Assembly: GCF_013260645.1 (NCBI RefSeq) | Contig: NZ_CP053921.1 | Coordinates: 868,001 to 932,000, forward strand | DNA length: 64,000 nt | DNA from: Erythrobacter mangrovi | GTDB lineage: Bacteria; Pseudomonadota; Alphaproteobacteria; Sphingomonadales; Sphingomonadaceae | Direction: 5' to 3' | Part shown: in pieces, positions 20,707 through 30,259 of the stretch | How positions within the stretch are numbered: the stretch's first letter is position 1 | Layout: each line of letters opens with the position of its first letter | The notes under the pieces: model-generated | What the model was told of the DNA's origin: nothing | Seen by the model: only the letters and a program-made list of their open reading frames with translations | Database searches by the model: none | Position numbers and translations under genes: made by a program

Positions 20707-22248
20707 ATGCCTGAAGCGTCGGAAACCGGTGCAGTCGAGGTGGAAGCCAAGCCGCGCCCACCACTGAGTCGCAACACCCTCTTGCGGGCTCTCGTCGAAC
20801 TCCAGACATGGTGGCGCGAAGCGATCGTCGGCCAAACCGACCATGCGCGCACGATCGAGAACGTCCGCGTCGAATCGCTACTGACGAGCCGGTACATCTT
20901 CATGACACTGATGTCGGCGGGCATCGCGATTCTCGGCTTGCTGCTGTCCTCCCCGGCAGTCGTCATCGGGGCCATGCTGCTTTCGCCGCTCATGAATCCG
21001 ATCATCGGCACCGGCTTTGCCCTCGCGACGGGCGACACCCACTGGCTCAGGCGTTGCGGGAAAGCGCTCGCAGTAGGCAGTGCGCTGGCAGTTCTGTTCT
21101 GCGCCCTGATTGTTGTCTCCTCGCCGCTGCAGACGGTAACCGCCGAGATCGCTGCGCGCACCCGTCCAAACCTGTTCGATCTGCTGGTCGCGTTGTTCTC
21201 CGCACTCGCTGGCAGCTACGCACTCATCCGCGGGCGCGAGGGCACGATCGTAGGCGTCGCCATTGCCACCGCGCTGATGCCGCCGCTGGCGGTCGTCGGT
21301 TTCGGACTCGCCACAGCCAATTGGACCGTCTTCGGCGGCGCGCTGGGGTTGTTCATCACCAACCTCGTGACGATAGCGCTGACGGCAGCCGTAATGGCCC
21401 GGATCTATGGCTATCGATCCGGCCTGACCGAACGGCAAAGCCGGCTGCAATCGCTGGTCATTGTCACCGTGTTTGTCGCTCTGGCTGTCCCGCTGGGCTT
21501 TTCGTTGCGGACAATCGCTTGGGAAGCCAACGGCCAGCGCATCGTGAACCAGGAGGTCGCCGACGCATTCACCAAGCGCGCGCGGGTGGACCAGCCCGTT
21601 GTCGACTGGGACGTCGAACCCGTTGCAATCACTGCGAGCGTGTTCACACCCGAGTTCAGGGCGGACGCAGATGCAGAGATCGCTCGGCGGCTAGAGCGGC
21701 GGCTTGGTCGTCCAGTGACCGTTACGGTCGACCAGTTCCAGGTCGGCACCGATCCGGGTGCAGCGGAGCAGGCGGCCCTAGCGCAAGCCCGCGCGCGCGA
21801 GGCCGCCGAGGCAAGCGAGCGCCAGATCGCCGACCTGGCCCAGAACCTGGCACTGATAGCCGGGGTGGAACGCAATGATGTGATGGTCGATCGCGAGAGC
21901 AGACGTGCGCTGGCGACCGCGCGCCCGCTCGAAGGCTTGCGTCTAGCTGGCTATCGCGAGCTCGAGCGCCGCCTCGGGCGCACCACGCCGGGTTGGACCG
22001 TGCAATTGCGCCCACCGCTACAGCCGCTCCCCACGATCACGCTGGATGGCGACAAGCCAGATGACTCCGGCACGCAAGCCTTATCACTGATCGAATGGGC
22101 GGCAAGACGCACTGGAAATCCGGTCGCCCTATCTGGTCCCGAGGCAGCTCTGGCTCCGCTTGTAGCGCGGCTTGAACTGGCCGGTATCCAAGTCACCAGC
22201 CGGGCTGAGCCGGGCTCAATCGTGACCGCAACCTGGACACTCAACTGA
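20707..22248 (+). CDS. DUF389 domain membrane protein
   Basis: This 513-residue inner-membrane protein has the DUF389 core at about residues 50-260. Six or so hydrophobic segments include the strongly conserved GIAILGLLLSSPAVVIGAM and LLSPLMNPIIGTG. The C-terminal 240 residues look soluble, with two alternating alpha/beta repeats ending in ATWTLN. The function of DUF389 is not known. The gene stands alone and is followed by a strong terminator at 22288-22324. Confidence 0.85.
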   Translation: MPEASETGAVEVEAKPRPPLSRNTLLRALVELQTWWREAIVGQTDHARTIENVRVESLLTSRYIFMTLMSAGIAILGLLLSSPAVVIGAMLLSPLMNPIIGTGFALATGDTHWLRRCGKALAVGSALAVLFCALIVVSSPLQTVTAEIAARTRPNLFDLLVALFSALAGSYALIRGREGTIVGVAIATALMPPLAVVGFGLATANWTVFGGALGLFITNLVTIALTAAVMARIYGYRSGLTERQSRLQSLVIVTVFVALAVPLGFSLRTIAWEANGQRIVNQEVADAFTKRARVDQPVVDWDVEPVAITASVFTPEFRADADAEIARRLERRLGRPVTVTVDQFQVGTDPGAAEQAALAQARAREAAEASERQIADLAQNLALIAGVERNDVMVDRESRRALATARPLEGLRLAGYRELERRLGRTTPGWTVQLRPPLQPLPTITLDGDKPDDSGTQALSLIEWAARRTGNPVALSGPEAALAPLVARLELAGIQVTSRAEPGSIVTATWTLN

Positions 22249-22287
22249 CGCCATTCGGCCTTCCGATCATCAGATTTGAGAACGATC

Positions 22288-22324
22288 GAGGCGGGCGACC
22301 CAGGTCACTCGCCTCGCGTTTTTC
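22288..22324 (+). terminator. rho-independent terminator of the DUF389 gene
   Basis: A 13-pair stem (22288-22315) with one mismatch and one G-U pair around a CCAG loop is followed by GCGTTTTT. It sits 40 bases after the DUF389 stop, on the plus strand. Confidence 0.85.
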
Positions 22325-22354
22325 CCAATCGGGGTCGTGAGCCTATCAGACAGG

Positions 22355-22383
22355 TGAGGGGCGGGCATGGAGCCCGCTCCTCA
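22355..22383 (-). terminator. strong hairpin after the first TonB receptor gene
   Basis: A 12-pair stem (arms 22355-22366 and 22372-22383, one G-U pair, 5-base loop) lies 8 bases past the stop of the minus-strand TonB receptor gene. It is not followed by a U-run on that strand, so it may be a 3' stabilising hairpin rather than an intrinsic terminator. Confidence 0.5.
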
Positions 22384-22390
22384 GCCCTGA

Positions 22391-25273
22391 TCACATACGA
22401 TAGCTCAGCTGGATGTAACCGAACTGACCCGGAATGTCGTAGGTGGTCGGATCGTAGTTCGGGCCGGTGCAGCTGAAGCAGGCCGGCGGATCGGTGTCGA
22501 AGACGTTGAGCACACCGACCGACAGACGGAACGACTCATCGAGGAACTTCGGCGTTATGCTGAACTGCACGTCGCCATAGAACCGCGAGCTGAGACGGTT
22601 GCCGTTCCCTTCGGTGACGCCGTTGATGTAGCGGCCAGTGAAGGCCGCATCGACGCTACCCAGTGCCCAGGTAAGGACGCCGTTCGCCTTGAACTTCGGA
22701 TAGGACTGGTCGGGGAACCCGCGGGTGGTTCCCCGGAAGTCGATCGTCGAAGTCCCGGACGCCGTGGGGAAGGTTTCCTCATAGGTGTCGAGATAGTTCG
22801 CATTGATCGACAGACCGAAGGTACCGGCCGAAGTTTCCTCCGAACGGAAGGTCAGGGTGGCATCGAAGCCCTTGGTCTTGATCTCACCGATGTTCAGCAA
22901 CAGGCCGCGGATCGCCGAAACGATACCGCTCGATGTGCGGGTGATATTGCCGCAGGCCAGCGGGTCATTGAGGAAGGCACAGCGAGTCAGTGTTTCCTGC
23001 GGGTTGATCGCCGCGATCGCGCCATCGACCGTGATGTCGTAATAGTTGACCTCAAGGCTCAAGTCGCGAACGAAGCCGCCGCGTGCCCACTCTGGGCTGT
23101 AGACCGCACCGAACAACCAGGTTTCCGAGGTTTCCGGATCGAGATCGACGTTGCCGCCGGTCAAGGTCGGAAGCTGGCCACCGTTCGGTTCATTGTAGCT
23201 GCCATCGACGGGAACACCGTTGGCATTGCAGTTTTGCCGAACCGTGGAGTTGGTCTGATAGGGCGACCCGGCAACGTTGGTGCAGGGGTCGTCGATCGGA
23301 GCATCGGCACGCGATTGGGCGCCGAACAATTCGCCCAGCGCCGGGGCACGGAAGCCTTCGGCATAGGAACCACGCAGAAGGAGGTCGGTCGTCGGCTTCC
23401 ACAGCACGGTACCGGTGAAGCTGGTGTTCTTGAAGCCGGTCGAATAGCGCGCATGTCGCACGGCGCCGTCGAGTTCGAGCTGCTGGAAGAAGGGCGTATC
23501 CTTGAGCAGCGGAACGCGCAGCTCGCCATAGAACTCGTCCGAGTTATACTTGCCCGACGCCGCCTGCGCCGGAATGTCCGAACCCAGCCCCGCCTGAATG
23601 ATCGGGTCGGGAGTGAACGAACCCTTCTGGTAGCGATGCTCGTAACCGACGGCGATGCCAACCGCACCACCGGGCAAGTCGAACAGTTCGCCCGACAGGT
23701 TGGCGGTATAGTCCTGCAGATCCTGGTCGCTCTTGGCGCGTTCGTCGAAGGCGATGAAGTCGAGCATCTCCTGCGTGATGGAGCCCGCGCCGCCAAAGAT
23801 GTTCAGCGGAACACAATCACCGGTACAGTTAGCAAGCGGGCCGAGCGCCTGCGCAACCTTCGCCGCATTGACGTTACCGGTGAACAGCTGATGCGCATCG
23901 TTAAAGCCGATGACCGCATTGAGATCCCAGTAGAAGTTGCGGCCGCCGATATCGAAGGTTCCGTCGAGCGTCGCCGAGCCGGTCCAGGTATCCACCGTCT
24001 GGCGGTAGGTACGCTGACCGTTCTCGACCAAGCGCCGTCCGATAAAGCTGTAGGTTGCCGGCTGGCCATCGGCCCCCGAATTCAGCGTGATGCCGAACGG
24101 GTTGAAAGGGTTGGTGGCATCGATCGAGATCGTGTCGAGGAGATTGCCGTTACCAGCATCGGGTCCGATGAAGAGCGGCAAGAAGGCCGCCTGGTTCTTC
24201 GAGTTGCGGCGGTTGTAAACGAACCGCGTACGCAGATTGATCGAGTCGGAAACCTCGATCTTGGTGCTGAGCCAGGCGCCATAGCGTTCCGACGGCGTCA
24301 CCAGCAGGTTGAAGGGTGCGAAGTTGAAACGGTCCGCGTTGGTGAAAGCGCGGAAATCTCCTCCGACCAGCGTGGGATCATAGACGCCGCGGGTCGTCAG
24401 CGGCGAGTTGCGTACGGTAACGCTACCGCCTGCGGGCAGCGAAGGGTTGCCCGGGTTGAACACAATACGCCCACCCAGCGTGCCCGACGAACAGCCGCCG
24501 ATCGCATCGGTACAGCTGGTCTGGCCAGGGTTCGGGAATTGCGTCAACGCACGGTCGGCGGTGAGAATCTGCTTCTGATCCACGTAGTCGGCACCAAAGA
24601 CGACTTCGATGCCGGGACCGCGCGTGCCGTAGCTCACGCTCAGTTCGGTCGTTTCGCCATCGCCTTCCGCCAGGTATTGGCCGTATTTGGCCGAGGCCTG
24701 GAGGCCATCCTGGCGACTCTTGGTGATGATGTTGACGACCCCGGCGATCGCGTCGGAGCCGTAAAGCGGCGACTGGCCGGACTGAAGGACTTCGATCCGC
24801 TGGATCATACCCTGCGGAATCGAGTTAAGGTCGATGGTCGAAGGAATGCCGCTGGCGGCAGTCGCCGGGACGTAACGCAGGCCGTCGACGAGAACGAGTG
24901 TGCGCTTGACCAGCAAATAACGCAGGTCGATTTCGGCGGTACCTGCGCCGACACCGCCGCCGTCCTGCGGGTTGCCGATGTTACCCGAGTTGTTCACCCG
25001 CGTGTTGAGGCCGCCAGCTGCGCTCGGCAGGCGCTGAAGGATGTCGGCGACCGACGAAAGGCCCGTCTGTTGCAACGCGCCCTGGTCGAGCGTCACAACC
25101 GGCGACGGATTGTCGAGCGGATCGCGGCGAATTCTCGAGCCGGTTACGACAATGGCTTCGGAAGGCTCCTGGGTTTCGACAACGTCAGCCCCAGCGTCTT
25201 GCGCTTGAGCTGCGACAGGGACGGTGAGCGCAAGCACAGAGGTGCTGGCAGCAAGAATGAGCGTACGACGCAT
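22391..25273 (-). CDS. TonB-dependent outer-membrane receptor
   Basis: This 960-residue protein is an outer-membrane active transporter powered by TonB-ExbBD. It has a signal peptide ending AQAQ (about residue 25), a plug domain starting EAIVVTGSRIRRDP and containing VDGLRYVP and YGSDAIAGVVNIITK, then a large barrel. The C terminus is YIQLSYRM, with Met rather than the usual terminal aromatic residue. Proteins of this type in Sphingomonadales take up diverse substrates, and none can be assigned here. ATG 25273 starts a clean signal peptide. A neighbouring receptor gene lies 242 bases upstream on the same strand with a terminator between, so they are separate transcripts. Confidence 0.92.
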   Translation of the reverse strand: MRRTLILAASTSVLALTVPVAAQAQDAGADVVETQEPSEAIVVTGSRIRRDPLDNPSPVVTLDQGALQQTGLSSVADILQRLPSAAGGLNTRVNNSGNIGNPQDGGGVGAGTAEIDLRYLLVKRTLVLVDGLRYVPATAASGIPSTIDLNSIPQGMIQRIEVLQSGQSPLYGSDAIAGVVNIITKSRQDGLQASAKYGQYLAEGDGETTELSVSYGTRGPGIEVVFGADYVDQKQILTADRALTQFPNPGQTSCTDAIGGCSSGTLGGRIVFNPGNPSLPAGGSVTVRNSPLTTRGVYDPTLVGGDFRAFTNADRFNFAPFNLLVTPSERYGAWLSTKIEVSDSINLRTRFVYNRRNSKNQAAFLPLFIGPDAGNGNLLDTISIDATNPFNPFGITLNSGADGQPATYSFIGRRLVENGQRTYRQTVDTWTGSATLDGTFDIGGRNFYWDLNAVIGFNDAHQLFTGNVNAAKVAQALGPLANCTGDCVPLNIFGGAGSITQEMLDFIAFDERAKSDQDLQDYTANLSGELFDLPGGAVGIAVGYEHRYQKGSFTPDPIIQAGLGSDIPAQAASGKYNSDEFYGELRVPLLKDTPFFQQLELDGAVRHARYSTGFKNTSFTGTVLWKPTTDLLLRGSYAEGFRAPALGELFGAQSRADAPIDDPCTNVAGSPYQTNSTVRQNCNANGVPVDGSYNEPNGGQLPTLTGGNVDLDPETSETWLFGAVYSPEWARGGFVRDLSLEVNYYDITVDGAIAAINPQETLTRCAFLNDPLACGNITRTSSGIVSAIRGLLLNIGEIKTKGFDATLTFRSEETSAGTFGLSINANYLDTYEETFPTASGTSTIDFRGTTRGFPDQSYPKFKANGVLTWALGSVDAAFTGRYINGVTEGNGNRLSSRFYGDVQFSITPKFLDESFRLSVGVLNVFDTDPPACFSCTGPNYDPTTYDIPGQFGYIQLSYRM

Positions 25274-25359
25274 CGGTCTATCCTTTGACTATGGAGACGA
25301 TAGAATCGCGCGCAACTGCCATTCCGCACAGCGAAAAATGGGCAGGCGCTTCTCAAAAC

Positions 25360-25371
25360 TTACAGTTGTAA
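25360..25371. promoter_or_regulatory. small dyad upstream of the first TonB receptor gene
   Basis: The perfect dyad TTACA-GT-TGTAA lies 87 bases upstream of the receptor start, where an operator would be expected. No regulator is known for it. The rest of 25274-25458 shows nothing I can interpret. Confidence 0.25.
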
Positions 25372-25458
25372 CAATTTCGTCACAGCCAGTCCTTTGGTCA
25401 AGTTTCCCAAATTTCGAGGGTACAGACTCGACATGCCTGCCAGTCGATATCGGCAGGT

Positions 25459-25494
25459 AAAAGAAAAGGGCGGGAGATTTGCTCCCCCGCCCTT
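25459..25494 (-). terminator. rho-independent terminator of the second TonB receptor gene
   Basis: On the minus strand AAGGGCGGG(GG)AG pairs with CTCCCGCCCTT around a CAAAT loop and is followed by TTCTTTT. It lies about 20 bases after the stop of the receptor gene. Confidence 0.8.
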
Positions 25495-25515
25495 ACGTTT
25501 TCATGGGTTGGGTGA

Positions 25516-28290
25516 TCAGTACTTCACGCGAATGCGGGCGTACCAGAAACCACCGTTGATCCCGAACGGGCCACCCGGGCGCGGATAGATCGAGCCATTG
25601 GAGATGCTTCCAGTGGAGTCATAGATCGGGTTGTTGATCGTCGCCGCGATCTTGTCGGGATAGGTATTGAACAGATTGTTCGCCCCCACTGTGAGCGTGT
25701 ATTTCTCGGCGAAGGTATAGCTCACGTCGAGATCGGTGATGAACTTCGCACCGAAGTGCTGCCCATCGAAAATTGCGCACGGTGTAGTCCGATCATCCGG
25801 AGCAGGCGAAACACCTGACGGGCATGTGATATTGCCGACACGCAATGGGTAATCGTTCGAATCGCGCCAGGTACCAAAGTAGCTCTCGCGCAGATTGATC
25901 GCCCATGGCCCCGACGACCAATTGGCGGCAAAGGTCGCCCGATGGTTCGGCGCAAGATATTTAATGTCGATCAGCTGGGTCGCGCCGATCACACCGTCAT
26001 CGAAGTCCGTCACCTTGCTCTTGTTGTAGTTATAGGCAAGCGTCATGTTGAGATCGCCATCAGCCAGCCCGGTGCGATAGGTCGCCACCACATCGACACC
26101 CCGGGTCCGCGTGTCGAACCCATTGGTGAAGTACTGGACCGAACCACCCTCGCCAACGCCGGCGAGCGACGGCAACGCCACGATATCGTCGGCCGTGACG
26201 TTGAACGTCTGCGAGATACCGATCCGGTCGCGGACCTTGATCGAATAGGCGTCAACGGTGACCGTAAGGTTGTTGGTCGGCTCGAGCACGAAGCCCGCAC
26301 CGAAGTTGGTCGACTCTTCGGGGCCCAGCGTGGTTGCGCCGAAATACTGCGCGATGTCGCTGGTCACCGGATAGGTCCCCACCTGCACCTGATTGCCCTG
26401 GATGAAAGTAGTGGTCAGCACCTGGACATTGTTCTGGCCGGGCGAAGGAGCATGGAAGCCGGTACCTGCCGTCGCACGGATAGCGAGGCTGTCCGACAGC
26501 TCGAGACGGGCATTGACCTTGCCCACGGTGGTGCTGCCGAAATTCTCATAGTGCTCGTAGCGACCGGCAACGCCCATCGAGAAGCGTTCCGTGATGTCGC
26601 CTTCGAGGCCGACATAGAAGCCGTAGCTCTTCTCGCTGCTCTTGCCCGCAAAAGTGGGACTGGTGCCGCCATAGCCGCTGGCGGCAGGAGGCATCGTGAC
26701 GGTGCAAGTCGTTACGCCCGCGGCCTGGGCGACTGGGCAGTCCGCCGCGGATGTAGGCGTGTACACACCGTCCGATACGCGGTCGAAGAGCTGCTGCACC
26801 GCATAGGGGCCGGCACCATAAGACTGTGGATCACCCTCAGTCGCCTCATATTCCTCGCGCCGGAATTCCGCACCACCCGACAGGGTTAGCGGGCTAGCGA
26901 ACCCGACATCGAGCGGATAGGTCATGTCGAGATTGAGGTTGATCTCACGCTGGATCAGCGTGCCGAACTCGAACTCGGTCTGCGAATCCGGCCCGTAGGA
27001 CGGTGCCAGCGAGTTATACATCGACAGGTTAAGCGACTGGCGCGCGAGTGAACCCGAAACGTCGTAGGTGAAGCCCGAGTCCATATCGCCGCGGACGCCC
27101 ACTACGCCGATGGCTTGCTTGGTCACACCGACAAAGCGCGGGGTGAAGCCTGCAGGGTAGAAATCGGTAAAATTGAAGACATTGGTGTCGCGCACAAATC
27201 CGCCGGCGGGGCAGGTGGCATTGCCAGTTGGGCAGGTCGTCAGGAAGATCGGATGCCGGAATGCCGAGTTCGCGCTCAGCGTGCCCGTGGTGTTGTTTGT
27301 GCCGTCGAAACGGGTTGCCGTGGTCGTGACCGCTTCGCGATAGTTGAAGCTCTGGTCCGCCTTCGATCGCGCGAGATTGCCGAACAGGTAGAAGGTCGCA
27401 TTGGGCGCCAGCTCCAACTCGCTGTTCAGAATGAACTTCCAGCCATGCGAAGGTGAGGTACCCCAGATCTGCACCGGCCCCGGAAAATTGGGCAACTGGT
27501 CGGCAAGGTCGGGGAACTGGTTGGCGAAGTTGACCGCTGAGGGGCGTTGCACGCCGCGACTTGTGCCGTTGGTGTCCGAGTATTCACCGGCAAGCGAGAT
27601 GAAGCCCGCGTCACCCAACCGGACGCCGCCATAGCCGGAGACCTGCCAGGTCTCGCCGTCGCCGCCGTTGTCGTAATTCTGGCCATAGAGCCCCTGCGCC
27701 TCGAACCCAATGTCGTCACGCAGGCCATAATTGAGCACGCCGCCGATGGCGTCCGAGCCATATTGCGCGGTTGCGCCATCGCGCAGCACCTGCAGGTTCG
27801 AAACCGCTATCGAGGGGATCGACGAGATATCGGCGCCCTGCGAGCCGAACGACAGCGCAGTGTCGCCGCCAGTATAGACCTGGACCAGGGCCGAGCGGTT
27901 GAAGCGCTTGCCGTTGAGCATGACGAGAATGTTGTCCGCCGGAAGACCGCGCAGCGATGGCGCGCGCACAAAGGTCGAAGCGTCGGAAATGGTGTTTTGC
28001 GGCACGAAGAACGAGGGAACGATGTTCTTCACCACATCGAGCATGTTGGCGGCCGGTTGCTGCTGCAGTTCCGCTGCACCGATCACGTCGACCGGAGAAG
28101 CAGAGTCAGTCGCGCTGCGGTCTGTACGGCGCGTACCGAGAACCACGATCGATCCGGGAGCCGCCTCCTCAGCGGTCGTATCTGCGTCGGCACCTTGCGC
28201 CATCGCAACATCGGCACTTGCCATCGCGCAGACGGCAGTAGCCGCCACTAAAAGGGCCTTGATCGAAGTCTGCGTAACCCGCTTGGTCAT
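25516..28290 (-). CDS. TonB-dependent outer-membrane receptor
   Basis: This 924-residue TonB-dependent receptor has a signal peptide (MTKRVTQTSIKALLVAATAV, cleavage near AMAQG). The plug contains SIVVLGTRRTDRSA, VMLNGKRFNRSA and YGSDAIGGVLNYGLRDD, and the barrel ends in the aromatic WYARIRVKY. I place the start at ATG 28290, which has GGAGGG just upstream and begins the signal peptide; an earlier start at 28371 would add a non-signal extension. It is about as long as its neighbour but not a close tandem copy. The substrate is unknown. Confidence 0.92.
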   Translation of the reverse strand: MTKRVTQTSIKALLVAATAVCAMASADVAMAQGADADTTAEEAAPGSIVVLGTRRTDRSATDSASPVDVIGAAELQQQPAANMLDVVKNIVPSFFVPQNTISDASTFVRAPSLRGLPADNILVMLNGKRFNRSALVQVYTGGDTALSFGSQGADISSIPSIAVSNLQVLRDGATAQYGSDAIGGVLNYGLRDDIGFEAQGLYGQNYDNGGDGETWQVSGYGGVRLGDAGFISLAGEYSDTNGTSRGVQRPSAVNFANQFPDLADQLPNFPGPVQIWGTSPSHGWKFILNSELELAPNATFYLFGNLARSKADQSFNYREAVTTTATRFDGTNNTTGTLSANSAFRHPIFLTTCPTGNATCPAGGFVRDTNVFNFTDFYPAGFTPRFVGVTKQAIGVVGVRGDMDSGFTYDVSGSLARQSLNLSMYNSLAPSYGPDSQTEFEFGTLIQREINLNLDMTYPLDVGFASPLTLSGGAEFRREEYEATEGDPQSYGAGPYAVQQLFDRVSDGVYTPTSAADCPVAQAAGVTTCTVTMPPAASGYGGTSPTFAGKSSEKSYGFYVGLEGDITERFSMGVAGRYEHYENFGSTTVGKVNARLELSDSLAIRATAGTGFHAPSPGQNNVQVLTTTFIQGNQVQVGTYPVTSDIAQYFGATTLGPEESTNFGAGFVLEPTNNLTVTVDAYSIKVRDRIGISQTFNVTADDIVALPSLAGVGEGGSVQYFTNGFDTRTRGVDVVATYRTGLADGDLNMTLAYNYNKSKVTDFDDGVIGATQLIDIKYLAPNHRATFAANWSSGPWAINLRESYFGTWRDSNDYPLRVGNITCPSGVSPAPDDRTTPCAIFDGQHFGAKFITDLDVSYTFAEKYTLTVGANNLFNTYPDKIAATINNPIYDSTGSISNGSIYPRPGGPFGINGGFWYARIRVKY

Positions 28291-28483
28291 TATTCCCTCC
28301 ATCTCGTTGCCAACGAGCGAGAGACACGACCACGCGAGGCTTGCCTCTGCCCACGACCCTCCATTTTTCATACGGCCCGACCGGGGTGGCGCAAGGCACC
28401 AAGGCGCATCTCACGAAAATTGCGCGAGAAGCGGGTTTTTGGGCAACAATCTCAGAAATTGCAGGCCATCGGCGTAACTACCC

Positions 28484-28972
28484 TCAAGCAGGGTTCATAC
28501 ATCGCGAAATGGGATATCCTCGCCAGCTCTTGATATTGCGGATCGTGAAGCTCGACCGCATCGAGGACACGCCCGGCAGCCGCGCAAGGCAGTCACGGTG
28601 GATCGCGTCGAACTGGGCCAGATCCGCCGCAGCGACCCGCAAGAGGTAGTCGGCATTGCCCGACATCAGGCTGCAGTCGAGAATATCATCGAAGGCGCGC
28701 ACCGCGTCCTCGAACCGGTCCATCGCCTCGCGGCTTTGGCTGGTCAGAGTAATCTCGACGAACACCACAAGGCTTAGCCCAAGCTTGCGCGGATCGAGCC
28801 GCGCACCATAACCCGAAATGATCCCAGCCTGTTCGAGCGACCGGATCCGGCGATGGCAGGCTGAGGGCGAAAGCGCGGCTTGTTCGGCCAGTTGGGCGAT
28901 CGATTGGGTCGAGTCACTCTGCAGCGCTTCGAGCAGCTTCACGTCCGCGCGATCCATCGAAAAATTTCCCAC
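28484..28972 (-). CDS. Lrp/AsnC family transcriptional regulator
   Basis: This 162-residue regulator has an N-terminal winged helix-turn-helix (IAQLAEQAALSPSACHRRIR, roughly residues 25-44) and a C-terminal RAM/ACT-like ligand domain (VVFVEITL, DCSLMSGNADYLLRV). It is divergent from alanine dehydrogenase, the arrangement of AldR-type regulators that control ald in response to alanine, so this is its likely target. The start is uncertain: GTG 28972 has an AGG about 7 bases upstream, while ATG 28957 begins the usual MDR-x-D sequence of the family. Confidence 0.88.
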   Translation of the reverse strand: MGNFSMDRADVKLLEALQSDSTQSIAQLAEQAALSPSACHRRIRSLEQAGIISGYGARLDPRKLGLSLVVFVEITLTSQSREAMDRFEDAVRAFDDILDCSLMSGNADYLLRVAAADLAQFDAIHRDCLARLPGVSSMRSSFTIRNIKSWRGYPISRCMNPA

Positions 28973-28995
28973 AAAATTACCTGAAACCGGGAAAT
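28964..28995. promoter_or_regulatory. inverted repeat in the lrp-ald intergenic region
   Basis: ATTTCCC (28964-28970) and GGGAAAT (28989-28995) form a perfect 7-base inverted repeat separated by 18 bases of AT-rich sequence. It lies at the start of the regulator gene and about 90 bases from the ald start, fitting an Lrp-type operator that represses or activates both genes. Confidence 0.4.
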
Positions 28996-29084
28996 ATCAT
29001 CGTTCCGAGCGCATGAACAGGTGAAATGAGGCAAAACTTCTCGCGCCGATCGAGCTATATTGGGCCGTCTAGAGGAGAACCCCC

Positions 29085-30200
29085 ATGCGCATCGGCTGCC
29101 CCAAGGAAATCAAGAACCACGAGTATCGCGTCGGCCTCACCCCCGAGAGCGCGCGCGAGCTGGTCGACCACGGCCACGAAGTCTGGATCGAGACGCAGGC
29201 CGGGGCCGGAATCGGTGCGGCCGACGCCCAGTACGTGACCGCGGGTGCAAAGGTCGTCGATCGACCCGAAGTCATCTTTGCCGAATGCGAAATGGTGGTG
29301 AAGGTCAAGGAGCCGCAGGCCGTCGAACGCGCGCGACTGCGCGAGGGCCAGATCCTCTATACCTACCTGCACCTCGCACCCGATCCGGAGCAGACCAAGG
29401 AACTGCTTGCCAGCGGCGTGACCGGCATCGCCTATGAGACCGTCACTGGGGCAGGCGGCACCTTGCCCCTGCTCAAGCCGATGAGCCAGGTAGCAGGCCG
29501 CATGAGCGTACAGGCCGGCGCAACCGCACTCGAAAAGGCTCAAGGAGGCCGTGGCGTATTGCTTGGTGGCGTACCGGGCGTGATGCCGGGGAAAGTCGCC
29601 GTCATCGGCGGCGGTGTAGTCGGTTTCAACGCAGCGCAGATGGCTGCTGGTCTCGGCGCCGATGTCACCATCCTCGATCGCAGTCCCGAAGTGCTCGAAC
29701 GCGTCGGCACGCATTTCGAAAGTCGCGCCAAGACCCGCTTCTCAAACGTCGCGAACCTTTATGAGTCGGTTTGCGAAGCGGACCTCGTCATCGGCGCGGT
29801 GCTGATCCCGGGCGCCGCCGCGCCCAAGCTGGTCAGCCGCGACATGCTGAAGGATATGCAGAAGGGCGCAGTGCTGGTCGACGTCGCGATCGACCAGGGC
29901 GGTTGCTTCGAAACTTCGCGCCCAACCACCCATGCCGACCCGACCTATGTGGTCGATGACATCGTCCATTACTGCGTCGCCAACATGCCCGGGGCAGTGG
30001 CGCGGACCAGCACCTATGCGCTGAACAATGTCACCCTGCCGCACGCGCTGCGGATCGCGCAGCTCGGGTGGAAGGAAGCGCTGCGCAGCGATCCGCACCT
30101 TGCCGAAGGCCTCAACGTCCATGCCGGCGAAGTGACCTACGAAGCGGTCGCGAAGGAACTCGGCTACACCTATCGCCCGGTCGCCGACCTGCTCGGCTGA
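29085..30200 (+). CDS. ald: alanine dehydrogenase
   Basis: Ald converts L-alanine and NAD+ to pyruvate, ammonia and NADH in the cytoplasm. The 371-residue length is standard. N-terminal [20 protein letters not shown], the substrate lysine in VVKVKEP, the catalytic His in YTYLHLAPD and the NAD-binding [13 protein letters not shown] are all present, as is [19 protein letters not shown] ribosome-binding AGAGGAGA precedes ATG 29085. The divergent Lrp-family gene is the probable regulator. Confidence 0.96.
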   Translation: MRIGCPKEIKNHEYRVGLTPESARELVDHGHEVWIETQAGAGIGAADAQYVTAGAKVVDRPEVIFAECEMVVKVKEPQAVERARLREGQILYTYLHLAPDPEQTKELLASGVTGIAYETVTGAGGTLPLLKPMSQVAGRMSVQAGATALEKAQGGRGVLLGGVPGVMPGKVAVIGGGVVGFNAAQMAAGLGADVTILDRSPEVLERVGTHFESRAKTRFSNVANLYESVCEADLVIGAVLIPGAAAPKLVSRDMLKDMQKGAVLVDVAIDQGGCFETSRPTTHADPTYVVDDIVHYCVANMPGAVARTSTYALNNVTLPHALRIAQLGWKEALRSDPHLAEGLNVHAGEVTYEAVAKELGYTYRPVADLLG

Positions 30201-30259
30201 TACAAAACGATACCCAGAGTTTACCGACTGCGAACCTTTACCGGCTAAACGCCGGGCAG

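Noticed and set aside
23234..25288. About 684-codon plus-strand frame opposite the first TonB receptor
   Set aside because: The receptor has a signal peptide, plug and barrel; the antisense frame is a composition artefact.
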